From contig JAFYAS010000021.1 of NCBI GenBank assembly GCA_017540605.1, positions 1-50,260 of the forward strand: 50,260 bases of DNA, written 5' to 3'. Of this stretch, positions 15,457 through 24,399 are shown one piece after another. Positions within the stretch are counted from its first letter, which is position 1. The number at the start of each line of letters is the position of its first letter. The notes below the pieces were generated by a model. The model saw nothing but the letters and a program-made list of their open reading frames with translations. It searched no databases and was not told where the DNA came from. This DNA comes from Lachnospiraceae bacterium (GTDB lineage Bacteria > Bacillota > Clostridia > Lachnospirales > Lachnospiraceae). The position numbers and the translations under genes are program-made.

Positions 15457-17541
15457 TCAATGCGCTGTAGGCAACAGCTCCGTCATACTCTTAAGTCCAA
15501 GCGCAACCGTTGAACCATTGTGGAGCATAGCTGACGTAGCAGGAGGAAGAATCCCTAAGACTCCAAAACCGATCAGTGCCGTGTTAAATCCAACGATAGT
15601 CCTATAATTAAAGCGTATACGCTTCATCAGCAAAGTGCTGATCATCCTTAATGTCACAAGGCTTTCCAGATTATCGGCACCAATTGTTATATCAGCTATC
15701 TGTCTGGCGATCTCAGCCCCATCGCTTATAGCTATGCCCGCATCTGACGCTGACAAGGCCGGTGAATCATTGATCCCGTCACCCACCATGATCACGCGTC
15801 TTCCGGCAGCTTTTGCATTCTCTACATATTTGGCCTTATCCTCAGGAAGAACTTCAGCAAACACTTCTGTTATGCCTGCCTCTTTGGCTATCCTCTTTGC
15901 AGTTTTCTCGCTGTCTCCGGTCATCATCACGATATGCTCAAAGCCCTGTTCTCGAAGCTTTTCAACTACAGTCCTGGCTTCTTCTCGCATAGGATCTTCT
16001 ATCAGGATCACAGCCGAAAGTATTCCGTTCTTTGCGAAATAAAGGTGTGAATACTCATCAGGCAGCGAATCAAAGAGTTCTTTCTTGTCTTCCGGTACAC
16101 GAACCCCTTCATCCTCAAACAGGAAATGATAACTTCCTATTACAGCTCTCTCATTCTCAATCTCAGAAGCAATTCCGTGCGCCACGATATATTCCACATT
16201 TGTGTGGATCTCATCATGAAACAGGTTCTTCTTTTCGGCCGCTTCAACCACAGCTCTCGCAACAGAATGAGGAAAATGTTCTTCCAAACAAGCGGCCTGG
16301 CGAAGAAGCTCATCCTCAGGTTCTCCGTTAAAGGAAACCACCTTCACAACAGTAGGCTTAGCCTTGGTGATCGTTCCTGTTTTGTCAAATACTATGGTAT
16401 CTGCTTCTGCAACCGCTTCAAGAAATCTTCCGCCTTTAACTGTGATATCGTATTCTGACGCTTCTTTGATTGCTGAAAGCACTGAAATCGGCATAGCCAT
16501 CTTTAATGCACAGGAATAATCGACCATAAGCACAGATACCGCTTTGGTCACATTTCTGCTAAGCAACCATGTAAGTCCGGATGCAGCAAGAGTATACGGG
16601 ACAAGTTTGTCTGCAAGTCTCTCGGCTTTACTTTCGAGAGAGGACTTTAGCTTTTCAGATTCTTCGATCATCTTTACGATCTTGTCAAAACGACCGCAAC
16701 CCTCGGTCTGAGTAACAGCAAAGGTGATATCTCCATCTTCTACCACTGTTCCCGCGAAAACGCTCATACCGATACCTTTATGCACAGCAACAGATTCCCC
16801 GGTCATGGAAGCTTGATTTACCATAGCTTCTCCGGAAACCACTTCACCGTCAAAGGGGATCATATTGCCCATCCGCACAACAACCTTATCACCAGATTTT
16901 ATATCCGAAGAATCGGTCAGTATCTCTCCATCATCCGTAAGGAGCCATACCTTATCGATGTTGAGAGACATTCTCCTTGCAAGGTCATCCACGGAACGTT
17001 TATGAGTCCAATCCTCAAGCATATCTCCGATCTTAAGTAAAAACATAACGGAGGAAGCAGTACTGTAATCTTGGGTGAGCACTGCTGCTGATATTGCGAT
17101 AGAATCGAGAAGCTCAACCTGTAATCGCTTGTTCTTTAATGTCCTTAGTCCGCGCCATGCATATTTTACAGTCTTTGCCATGACCCAGAGCTTTCGCACA
17201 TCAAAAGGCAGGATCAGACGTTTTCCGTAATGAAGAATAACTGTAGTGACAAGCCTGTCATAATACTGTGAGGCTACTTCTCTTCCTGATGTTTCAAATA
17301 CATTTTCAGGAACAGAAACATTTTCAAAAGAAAAGTTCTTTATGCCATCAATAATGTTTGTCCTGTCGCAATCAAATACGATCACAGCATCAGCCGTTCT
17401 TTCATACACCTTGATTTCTCTTACACCCGAAACAGACTTAAGATAATACTCGAAAGTATCAGCCTCCCTGAAAGTCATACTCTTCATATAAAGGTGGATC
17501 CTGATCCTGTTTCTTATCTCATGTTTGATAGTAAATCTCAT
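15457..17541 (-). CDS. Heavy-metal-type P-type ATPase with SCA in place of CPC
   Basis: P1B-like metal pump of 694 residues. It shows the phosphatase loop ASMTGES, phosphorylation site DKTGT, and hinge GDGINDSPAL. The N-terminus (residues 1-60) is ferredoxin-like but lacks CxxC. The metal-binding membrane helix reads VDYSCALKMAMP, so the usual CPC is replaced by SCA and copper specificity is unlikely. This variant is found beside DUF6110-type proteins in Firmicutes; its ion is not established to my knowledge. The order DUF6110, ATPase, ZIP behind GTTAG-N6-CTAAC boxes points to iron, manganese or zinc homeostasis (inference). The start follows a GAGGGAT ribosome site. Confidence 0.88.
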   Translation of the reverse strand: MRFTIKHEIRNRIRIHLYMKSMTFREADTFEYYLKSVSGVREIKVYERTADAVIVFDCDRTNIIDGIKNFSFENVSVPENVFETSGREVASQYYDRLVTTVILHYGKRLILPFDVRKLWVMAKTVKYAWRGLRTLKNKRLQVELLDSIAISAAVLTQDYSTASSVMFLLKIGDMLEDWTHKRSVDDLARRMSLNIDKVWLLTDDGEILTDSSDIKSGDKVVVRMGNMIPFDGEVVSGEAMVNQASMTGESVAVHKGIGMSVFAGTVVEDGDITFAVTQTEGCGRFDKIVKMIEESEKLKSSLESKAERLADKLVPYTLAASGLTWLLSRNVTKAVSVLMVDYSCALKMAMPISVLSAIKEASEYDITVKGGRFLEAVAEADTIVFDKTGTITKAKPTVVKVVSFNGEPEDELLRQAACLEEHFPHSVARAVVEAAEKKNLFHDEIHTNVEYIVAHGIASEIENERAVIGSYHFLFEDEGVRVPEDKKELFDSLPDEYSHLYFAKNGILSAVILIEDPMREEARTVVEKLREQGFEHIVMMTGDSEKTAKRIAKEAGITEVFAEVLPEDKAKYVENAKAAGRRVIMVGDGINDSPALSASDAGIAISDGAEIARQIADITIGADNLESLVTLRMISTLLMKRIRFNYRTIVGFNTALIGFGVLGILPPATSAMLHNGSTVALGLKSMTELLPTAH

Positions 17542-17556
17542 GAAATATCCCTCTTT

Positions 17557-17829
17557 CTACAGTTCGGTATCTTCTGAATCAGCGTCATCTAATTCCGCTT
17601 CTTTCTCCTTCTGATATCTCTCTTCATTGATGGCTTTTGCTTCTGCGTAAATATCTGAGCAGTTTTCCTGCAATGTGGTTACCTGAGTGACAACAGAATC
17701 CTTCGCCCTAAGCACGCTTGCTGTACAGTGTGTGTAAACCTTCTTTGCGTCTTTAGAAGACAAAAGCTTGATCCCTTCAAGTCCAAACAAGGTTCCCAGT
17801 GCAAATACTCCAATTCCCTTAATGTTCAT
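17557..17829 (-). CDS. Small DUF6110-type protein
   Basis: 90 residues. A hydrophobic N-terminal segment (IGVFALGTLFGLEGIKLL) is followed by SKDAKKVYTHCTASVLRAKD and a charged, probably helical tail rich in Glu and Lys. The pattern matches DUF6110 proteins, which accompany metal P-type ATPases in Firmicutes. It is likely a membrane-tethered accessory of the ATPase encoded 15 bp downstream. AAGGAGG precedes the ATG. It is the first gene of the DUF6110-ATPase-ZIP-(ABC) transcript and lies right behind GTTAG-N6-CTAAC boxes b and c. Function unknown. Confidence 0.75.
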   Translation of the reverse strand: MNIKGIGVFALGTLFGLEGIKLLSSKDAKKVYTHCTASVLRAKDSVVTQVTTLQENCSDIYAEAKAINEERYQKEKEAELDDADSEDTEL

Positions 17830-17866
17830 AATGATTCCTCCTTGACATGATATTCTTTGATATATA

Positions 17867-17884
17867 TGTTAGAAAAAACTAACC
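17867..17884 (-). promoter_or_regulatory. GTTAG-N6-CTAAC box b, in the leader of the DUF6110 operon
   Basis: TGTTAG-AAAAAA-CTAACC, 37 bp before the DUF6110 start and after a hairpin with GC-rich arms (about 17901-17920). It lies downstream of the promoter, in the transcribed leader. Confidence 0.6.
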
Positions 17885-17940
17885 TCCTGATATTTTTTAG
17901 CCCCGCTCAAGATGCGGAGCTGTTGGCTTATGCTTATTTT

Positions 17941-17992
17941 CGTTAGTATTTTCTAACTTTAGTATGATATCACTATCAAAAAACAAAATCAA
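17941..17992 (-). promoter_or_regulatory. Promoter of the DUF6110-ATPase operon with box c
   Basis: Minus-strand TTGATT (17987-17992) and TATCAT (17964-17969) are 17 bases apart. GTTAG-AAAATA-CTAAC (17942-17957, read on the minus strand) begins six bases after the -10, near the transcription start, the same placement as in the eno and FeoB-associated promoters. This suggests repression by a DNA-bound metal sensor. Confidence 0.6.
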
Positions 17993-18028
17993 GCTTTATA
18001 TAATTTCGAATCATTGATATAAAACTCA

Positions 18029-18046
18029 GGTTAGTTTATGCTAACT
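18029..18046 (-). promoter_or_regulatory. GTTAG-N6-CTAAC box d
   Basis: GGTTAG-TTTATG-CTAACT, 37 bp upstream of the -35 box of the DUF6110 operon promoter. The third box in 180 bp, it could allow cooperative binding or looping. Confidence 0.55.
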
Positions 18047-18062
18047 TAAGTTTATTATAAAT

Positions 18063-18078
18063 CCCCGCCTATGCGGGG
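18063..18078 (-). terminator. Weak hairpin after the TetR gene
   Basis: CCCCGC/GCGGGG stem of 6 bp with a 4-base loop just after the TetR stop. It is followed by an AT-rich but not pure T-run on the minus strand, so it is at most a modest terminator. Confidence 0.45.
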
Positions 18079-18085
18079 TTATTAA

Positions 18086-18700
18086 CTATAATCCAAAAAA
18101 CTCTTTCCATGCCGGAGCATAAAACTTCTCAACCGTACCGGCAAAATGTATAGCTTCATCTCTGGAAAATCCATGTATCACAGTCTGAAAAAGAGCTTCA
18201 ATACACGCAGTTACAAGAAGATGGAATTCTCTTTTATCGATCTCTTTTATCGAGATACCACTCTTTTTTATCTCATCCATGTATCGAATGGTCACATTTT
18301 CTTCTAACTTCGCAATATCGTGTTTGAAATTCTCGTATACTGAACCTTTAGACTTGCAAATGATGAGTTCAAATTCGTCGATATGGTCATATATAAACTC
18401 CATGGCCCTTACCATTTCGCCCTTCGAACTGCTAACGTCCGCTTTTCCAAATCGACTAAGATCATCAAAATACTCTGCTTCGATCTCATGATACAAATTC
18501 ATGAGTCCATCCAAGGCAGGATTGACCAAAGAAGAAAACATTTCTTCCTTACTGGGAAAATGTTTATAAAGGCCTGATGCGCTCATACCGCATGAGTTCG
18601 CAATACGACGCATAGATGCTTCTTCAAACCCATATCTCTTGAACTCTTCGAATGCAGCTTCTATGATTTTTTCATGATTCTCGGTTTTATCTCTTGGCAT
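18086..18700 (-). CDS. TetR/AcrR family transcriptional regulator
   Basis: N-terminal TetR DNA-binding domain with the diagnostic ASMRRIANSCGMSASGLYKHF helix-turn-helix (residues about 25-45) and a diverged C-terminal ligand domain. AGGAGGGG precedes the ATG at 18700, preferred over the ATG at 18724. It is upstream of, and in line with, the DUF6110-ATPase-ZIP-ABC genes, and may control them or itself. Its own promoter holds a 13-bp inverted repeat and a CTAAC-N6-GTTAG palindrome. The effector is unknown. It is a possible but less likely reader of the GTTAG-N6-CTAAC boxes. Confidence 0.9.
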   Translation of the reverse strand: MPRDKTENHEKIIEAAFEEFKRYGFEEASMRRIANSCGMSASGLYKHFPSKEEMFSSLVNPALDGLMNLYHEIEAEYFDDLSRFGKADVSSSKGEMVRAMEFIYDHIDEFELIICKSKGSVYENFKHDIAKLEENVTIRYMDEIKKSGISIKEIDKREFHLLVTACIEALFQTVIHGFSRDEAIHFAGTVEKFYAPAWKEFFGL

Positions 18701-18726
18701 GTCCCCTCCTACTTCCAAACACATAT

Positions 18727-18785
18727 AAGCAAACAGTGTTCACTAACACATTCGTTAGAATACACCGTTCGCTTATAAATGTCAA
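18727..18785 (-). promoter_or_regulatory. TetR gene promoter with nested palindromes
   Basis: TTGACA (18780-18785) and TATTCT (18757-18762) are 17 bases apart on the minus strand. Arms 18727-18739 and 18762-18774 match at 11 of 13 positions as an inverted repeat across the -10 and start region. Inside lies CTAAC-N6-GTTAG (18743-18758). These are candidate TetR operators. Confidence 0.6.
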
Positions 18786-18803
18786 GGCTTTTATTCTTAA
18801 AAA

Positions 18804-18849
18804 CAAAAAAAAAATACGGCGCTATGTTAATTACTATCATAGCGCCGTA
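18804..18849 (-). terminator. Intrinsic terminator of eno
   Basis: Perfect 12-bp stem (18815-18826 with 18838-18849) and 11-base loop, followed on the minus strand by a long T-run (complement of 18804-18814), 18 bp after the eno stop. Strong rho-independent terminator. Confidence 0.92.
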
Positions 18850-18866
18850 AATTATCATTTGATATA

Positions 18867-20219
<1,353 letters not shown>

Positions 20220-20243
20220 TCATTATAATGGACATTCTGTTAT

Positions 20244-20293
20244 TTTCCTCAAAAGTGAGGAAACTCCCGGAAAGTGTTAGGCCTTTCCGGGAG
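20244..20293 (-). promoter_or_regulatory. eno leader hairpins
   Basis: Two adjacent stems in the 5' leader: an 11-bp stem (20264-20274 with 20283-20293, 8-base loop) and an 8-bp stem (20244-20251 with 20256-20263). The first matches the leader hairpin at 24276-24304 in shape, loop and position, with a compensated base-pair change. No T-run follows. Confidence 0.6.
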
Positions 20294-20313
20294 CCATTAT
20301 ATGATTTACTCTC

Positions 20314-20366
20314 AGTTAGTCTTAACTAACCTTGTTTATAATATATCATTTATTTCAATTTGTCAA
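20314..20366 (-). promoter_or_regulatory. eno promoter with GTTAG-N6-CTAAC box e
   Basis: TTGACA (20361-20366) and TATTAT (20338-20343), 17-base spacer, minus strand. GTTAG-TTAAGA-CTAAC (minus-strand reading of 20315-20330) begins seven bases after the -10. The whole block is a near copy of the promoter at 24324-24377. Confidence 0.75.
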
Positions 20367-20374
20367 GCTCATTT

Positions 20375-21154
20375 TTACCACCTAAACACAGCAAGCCTGT
20401 TATTGATATTTTTTCCTACAACAGCAAAAATTTTGCCTCTTACAGAGTACTTCTTCATTTCCTCATTATAGCTTCGCTCTGAAACAAAACTTATCCTGGG
20501 CTCCAGAGGAAGATACTCTTTTCCGGACTTCGTTCCCCATCCGAATGTTGCATTTGTATTTTTTACCGCATCGTGATGACTACCGTGCTTTTCAAGAAAC
20601 GGAGAATGCAACTCAGCAAGCAGATATCCATGAGGAAAGCTGTCACAAAGCATAGAAAGACAGGTTTTTACCTGCTCCTTCGAAAAATATTCAAGCACAC
20701 CTTCCATGACAACAATAGTCATATCACTTTTAGGAAGTTTTTTTGTCCATTCCCCATCAAGTGCACTTCCTTCCAGCATTGTGCATCTCTCCCTGTCTTC
20801 GTATACCTTTCGTCTGACAGCGATCTGGTCAGGCAGATCAACATCAAACCATGTAATCTTTCCATTGTCAACCTGAGAGAACTTATCATCAAAACCGCAT
20901 CCAAGATTGATGCATAGCGCATCCGGATACTCTTTTATCAGTCTGTTTAACTCTTCACGATACATAATAGTTCTGGCAACCACTCCTTCATGAGACATGA
21001 AAGGATCGAACTTACTCACATCCACACCAAGAGATTCAATTATCTCTTTTGCCTTATAATCTTTGATCCTTGCGTTCGGTCTTGCTGTCTCACTCGCCTT
21101 GATTGCAAGCGGGATCAGCGCCGTTTCCTGAACATCTCCAAATTTCAAATCCAT
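20375..21154 (-). CDS. SAM-dependent methyltransferase, leucine carboxyl methyltransferase-like
   Basis: 259-residue class I methyltransferase of the LCM/COG3315 group. SAM-binding motif I reads CINLGCGFDDKF, followed by an acidic ITWFDVDLPDQ motif II and VVMEGVLEYFS further on. Members include small-molecule O-methyltransferases; the substrate here is unknown. The ATG at 21154 has AAGGAGA 8 bases upstream and is preferred; the frame is open to 21376, but that extension overlaps the feoC-like gene and looks non-coding. It lies 55 bp after feoC-like and may be a late gene of the feo transcript. Confidence 0.82.
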   Translation of the reverse strand: MDLKFGDVQETALIPLAIKASETARPNARIKDYKAKEIIESLGVDVSKFDPFMSHEGVVARTIMYREELNRLIKEYPDALCINLGCGFDDKFSQVDNGKITWFDVDLPDQIAVRRKVYEDRERCTMLEGSALDGEWTKKLPKSDMTIVVMEGVLEYFSKEQVKTCLSMLCDSFPHGYLLAELHSPFLEKHGSHHDAVKNTNATFGWGTKSGKEYLPLEPRISFVSERSYNEEMKKYSVRGKIFAVVGKNINNRLAVFRW

Positions 21155-21209
21155 TATTATTTCTCCTTCTATCTGCCGATTTTCTTTCTTACCTAAATAA
21201 TGTTTAACA

Positions 21210-21476
21210 CTACGAAACCACTTCCCACATCTGTCCCATATTCTTAAATCCGCCTTCGGGTAAGCAGCTCTTGCAGGCCTTTGTCCCGGAAGTCGTTGAA
21301 CAGCCCGTGCATCCATTGCATGACACCTGATCACAGAGGACGCTTCGTAACAAACCGGCATGTTCAAGATATTCAATCTGCCTTAGCACATCCTTAGTAT
21401 CAGTTCCAAGCTGATCAGCCAGCATCTCTAAGGTCCTTGCATGGCCGTCTTTTAAAAGCTTTAATAACTCTTCCAT
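21210..21476 (-). CDS. FeoC-like winged-helix protein with a cysteine cluster
   Basis: About 88 residues. The N-terminal part is a short winged helix (MLADQLGTDTKDVLRQIEYL), followed by a cysteine-rich wing CDQVSCNGCTGC and ACKSC, typical of FeoC-like proteins that may bind an iron-sulfur cluster and control FeoB or transcription. Position directly after feoB supports the call. AAAGGGAG lies 9 bases before the ATG at 21476; the ATG at 21485 would leave no spacing. It carries more cysteines than enterobacterial FeoC. Confidence 0.8.
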   Translation of the reverse strand: MEELLKLLKDGHARTLEMLADQLGTDTKDVLRQIEYLEHAGLLRSVLCDQVSCNGCTGCSTTSGTKACKSCLPEGGFKNMGQMWEVVS

Positions 21477-21508
21477 TCCTGTCATCTCCCTTTGATCAGA
21501 ACCCGGAA

Positions 21509-21536
21509 TCGGGCAGGAGAACTATCCCCTGCCCGA
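21509..21536 (-). promoter_or_regulatory. Hairpin between feoB and feoC-like
   Basis: Perfect 9-bp GC-rich stem (21509-21517 with 21528-21536). No T-run follows on the minus strand, so it is more likely an mRNA-stabilising or output-balancing structure than a terminator. Confidence 0.5.
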
Positions 21537-21541
21537 AAAAA

Positions 21542-23554
21542 CTACCAGATCAATAATCCTATATGGTACACAATGGTTGATAAAAGCAAAGCGCCCAGTG
21601 TGTAATAAGCCGCAATCTTTGCAGTCCATTTTGCCGATCCCGTTTCCTGATAGGTAGCAGCAAGCGCTACCACACAAGGCATGTTAAAGGTGATCGCAAA
21701 AATAAATGCAAGAGCCTCAGGCTTAGTTACATTAGCAAGCAGCAGCGCACCAAGATTTGCATCTCTTGCAGCTCCTGCCATAGCATCTGAAAATGCTGTA
21801 TAGAATGAGCTGTCAGTAAACAGGGCACTGATAACACCAAGAGCTCCTTCCTTACCTACTGAAGAAGCAACGAAGGCCATAAAGAGCTGCCATCCCATTC
21901 CAAATACTCTGGTCACAGGTTCGATAGCTTTACCGATCTTAAAGAGGATGGGATCGGTTCCGGGAACAAATGAATAGCTCAATAACCAGAACAGAGCGCA
22001 TACTAAAAGCACTACCTTCGCCACTCTGAAAAATGTATCCTTAGTTCTTCCAAGTACATACCTGAAAAGTGCTCCCCACTTAGGTTTATGATACGGCGGC
22101 AATTCCATGATCATTCCGAAACGATCTTCCTTTTTAACAAGCTTTCCTCCGAATATCTTTGCGGTGATCCACATGTGCAAGATCATAGTAGCTAAGATCG
22201 CGAGGATCACCAATACAGCTCCCGGGCCAAAGAAGAGAGTTGAAAGCATGGGAACTACAGACCATGCAGCTCCGCAGGGTACAGCCCACGCAAGAGCTAT
22301 AGTAAGTACCTTCTGTCCCCAGTTGTCGATCACACGGGTTCCCGCAGCGCCTCCCATGGTACAGCCAAAGCTGATAAGAAAAGGCATGACAGACTTACCC
22401 TGAAGTCCAAGCTTGGCCATGGTGTTGTCAAATACATAAGAGATCCTTGCCATGACACCGACCTCTTCCAGCAGACCAAATACCAAAAGCACACCGAATA
22501 CAAATCCAAGCATCTGAAAAATATATGAAAATGACTGGATCACTACACCGCAGACAAAGGCTATCAGAATATCACTCACACCTGCAGAGGCTAAAGCCGA
22601 TGATACGGGAGCCTTAAGTGCTCCGATTGCCGAGCCGACTCCCATCAGAGGAAGAGCCGGTATGAAGGATGCGATAAGTCCAAAAAGGATGGTAAAGATC
22701 ACTGCAGGTTTTCCCCATACAGGACTTAAATACATCTTATCAAGCTTTCCTATCTTGATACTCTCTTTCTTTTCCTGCAAAACTCCATTGAGAAGTTCAT
22801 CGATCCACTTAAATTTACTGTTTCCGGTTGCCAGTGCGCCTCCGGTAGCACCTCTAACTTCATCTATCTGTTTTACCGTATCAGACGAAAGGGCCGACTT
22901 AAGTTGCTCTGTTACAAGCTTATCATTTTCAATCGCTTTAACTGTCAGCCAGGTGGATGATGCATTGTTCACACAACCCTCAGGGATCAGATTTTTGATA
23001 ACGCTAAAACCTTCTATCTTTTCAAGCTCCGCCTCAAGCCCGTCAATATTGATCACGCTCTTATCCCTAATTGCTCTGTTCATGGCATCAAAAAACTCAC
23101 CATACTTTTTGCTGTCTGTTGCGGAGATCTGAACTACAGGGACTCCAAGCTTTTTTTCCAATGCCTTGGCATCTATCTTCTTTCCCTGCTCCTTGGCTAC
23201 ATCAGCCATATTAAGAACCAGAAAACTCGGCACATTAACACCCGCATAATCAGCCATCATATATAGGCTTCTCTCAAGCTGAGAGCTGTCTGCTAATATA
23301 CATACAACATCAGCTTTGCCTGATTCGATAAAATTCCTGGTAATAACTTCTTCATCTGAGTTTGCTGTCAAGCTATAGGATCCCGGAAGATCAGCCACCT
23401 CAAATTCTTTACCGTCACGGGTAAAAGAACCTTCTTTTTTCTCTACCGTCTTTCCCGGCCAGTTGCCTACATGCTGCTTTAATCCGGTCAACGCATTGAA
23501 AACTGTTGATTTTCCTGAATTAGGCTGACCAAGAAGTGCTATTGTTGCGCTCAT
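21542..23554 (-). CDS. feoB: Ferrous iron transporter FeoB
   Basis: 670-residue inner-membrane Fe(II) transporter. The cytoplasmic G domain shows G1 GQPNSGKST, G2 threonine in NWPGKTVEKK, G3 DLPGSYSL and G4 NMAD. Two Gate-type repeats follow (VMPFLISFGCTMGGAAGTR and FNMPCVVALAATYQETGS) with the conserved cysteines. feoA overlaps its start by 4 bp, so the two are translationally coupled. feoC-like follows. Length is near the usual size for Firmicute FeoB. Confidence 0.97.
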   Translation of the reverse strand: MSATIALLGQPNSGKSTVFNALTGLKQHVGNWPGKTVEKKEGSFTRDGKEFEVADLPGSYSLTANSDEEVITRNFIESGKADVVCILADSSQLERSLYMMADYAGVNVPSFLVLNMADVAKEQGKKIDAKALEKKLGVPVVQISATDSKKYGEFFDAMNRAIRDKSVINIDGLEAELEKIEGFSVIKNLIPEGCVNNASSTWLTVKAIENDKLVTEQLKSALSSDTVKQIDEVRGATGGALATGNSKFKWIDELLNGVLQEKKESIKIGKLDKMYLSPVWGKPAVIFTILFGLIASFIPALPLMGVGSAIGALKAPVSSALASAGVSDILIAFVCGVVIQSFSYIFQMLGFVFGVLLVFGLLEEVGVMARISYVFDNTMAKLGLQGKSVMPFLISFGCTMGGAAGTRVIDNWGQKVLTIALAWAVPCGAAWSVVPMLSTLFFGPGAVLVILAILATMILHMWITAKIFGGKLVKKEDRFGMIMELPPYHKPKWGALFRYVLGRTKDTFFRVAKVVLLVCALFWLLSYSFVPGTDPILFKIGKAIEPVTRVFGMGWQLFMAFVASSVGKEGALGVISALFTDSSFYTAFSDAMAGAARDANLGALLLANVTKPEALAFIFAITFNMPCVVALAATYQETGSAKWTAKIAAYYTLGALLLSTIVYHIGLLIW

Positions 23555-23778
23555 GCTCCCACCTCCGTCACATCAATTCCTTTACATTCTTTCCTGTTCA
23601 GTGCGATCATCGTATCTCTGGAATACACCAACATAGGTCTGTTCTTATCATTTCGAAGAACCTTCACCTTGCATCCCGGTGTGATCCCGATGGATGTGAT
23701 CCTGGATAAGAATCTGCTGTCACCGTTGATCTCATTTACGACAGCCTCCTTATCCGCTTTCATTTCACTTAAACTCAT
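23551..23778 (-). CDS. feoA: FeoA domain protein
   Basis: 75-residue SH3-like FeoA protein, needed for FeoB function. It shows the standard pattern FLSRITSIGITPGCKVKVL and a C-terminal DTMIALNRKECKGIDV. AGGAGG precedes the ATG, and a GTTAG-N6-CTAAC-type box lies 20 bp upstream. It overlaps feoB by 4 bp. It follows the FeoB-associated HMA gene and may be read from the same promoter through a weak hairpin. Confidence 0.95.
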   Translation of the reverse strand: MSLSEMKADKEAVVNEINGDSRFLSRITSIGITPGCKVKVLRNDKNRPMLVYSRDTMIALNRKECKGIDVTEVGA

Positions 23779-23797
23779 TTTTTATCCTCCTCACTTC

Positions 23798-23815
23798 GAT
23801 TAGTTTAAACTAACC
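23798..23815 (-). promoter_or_regulatory. Box f upstream of feoA
   Basis: GATTAG-TTTAAA-CTAACC, one base off the GTTAG consensus, just before the feoA ribosome site and without clear promoter boxes. As with boxes a and b, a hairpin comes before it on the transcript. Confidence 0.6.
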
Positions 23816-23828
23816 ATTTATCAAAAGG

Positions 23829-23853
23829 AAACGCCACTTAAAAAATGGCGTTT
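23829..23853 (-). terminator. Weak terminator between the FeoB-associated gene and feoA
   Basis: 8-bp stem (23829-23836 with 23846-23853) right after the HMA gene stop, followed by a short T-rich run. Probably partial, letting some transcripts continue into feoAB. Confidence 0.5.
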
Positions 23854-24234
23854 TCACTCCTTTACACTTTGAACAGACACAACCTTATATCCCAGATCCT
23901 CTATGGCACCTTTAAGAACCTGATCATCTATATCCTTCTCAAGCTTTATCTTCGCTACACCCTTCTTTCCATATACTTTAGCACTGACGCCATCCATGGA
24001 ATTTAACACATTATGAACACGGGCATAGCAATGTTCACAATGCATCCCATCAATCCTGACTGTTTTGACACAGGAAATATTCTTAAGTTTCTTCGGTTTC
24101 GTCAGTACATCCTTTCCACCGCCACCACAACAAGATCCCTGCCCTTTAAAATGAGCAATAGAACCTTTTACTGCAATGACCAGGATCAGCGCGATGATTA
24201 TTATGATCACAAGATTTGATATAGTTGAGTCCAT
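23854..24234 (-). CDS. FeoB-associated Cys-rich membrane protein fused to an HMA domain
   Basis: About 126 residues: an N-terminal membrane helix (LVIIIIIALILVIAVKG) and GSCCGGGG, typical of FeoB-associated cysteine-rich membrane proteins, then a ferredoxin-like heavy-metal domain with DGMHCEHC. It probably holds or hands over a metal ion at the membrane near FeoB. AGGAGA precedes the ATG at 24234; an ATG at 24261 lacks a ribosome site. Its promoter is near-identical to that of eno. The fusion of both domains in one short protein is worth noting. Confidence 0.85.
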   Translation of the reverse strand: MDSTISNLVIIIIIALILVIAVKGSIAHFKGQGSCCGGGGKDVLTKPKKLKNISCVKTVRIDGMHCEHCYARVHNVLNSMDGVSAKVYGKKGVAKIKLEKDIDDQVLKGAIEDLGYKVVSVQSVKE

Positions 24235-24275
24235 AATTTCTCCTATTTTTATTACTCTCATTGAGAATTAGGAAA

Positions 24276-24304
24276 CTCCCGAAAAGTATTGGGCCTTTTC
24301 GGGA
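24276..24304 (-). promoter_or_regulatory. Leader hairpin of the FeoB-associated gene
   Basis: 10-bp stem (24277-24286 with 24295-24304) with an 8-base loop, GCCCAATA on the transcript, equivalent to GCCTAACA in the eno leader. Relative to eno one G-C pair is replaced by A-T on both arms, a compensated change. Confidence 0.6.
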
Positions 24305-24323
24305 TACAATAGATGATCCACTT

Positions 24324-24377
24324 GGTTAGTCTCTGCTAACCACTATGTATAATATATCTTTTATTTTGATTTGTCAA
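24324..24377 (-). promoter_or_regulatory. Promoter of the FeoB-associated gene with box g
   Basis: TTGACA (24372-24377) and TATTAT (24349-24354), 17-base spacer. GGTTAG-CAGAGA-CTAACC (minus-strand reading of 24324-24341) starts seven to eight bases after the -10. It is a close copy of the eno promoter. Confidence 0.75.
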
Positions 24378-24399
24378 CCCTGTATTGGCATATACTCAG

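Noticed and set aside
21155..21376. N-terminal extension of the methyltransferase
   Set aside because: It overlaps the feoC-like gene, and a good ribosome site precedes the internal ATG at 21154.
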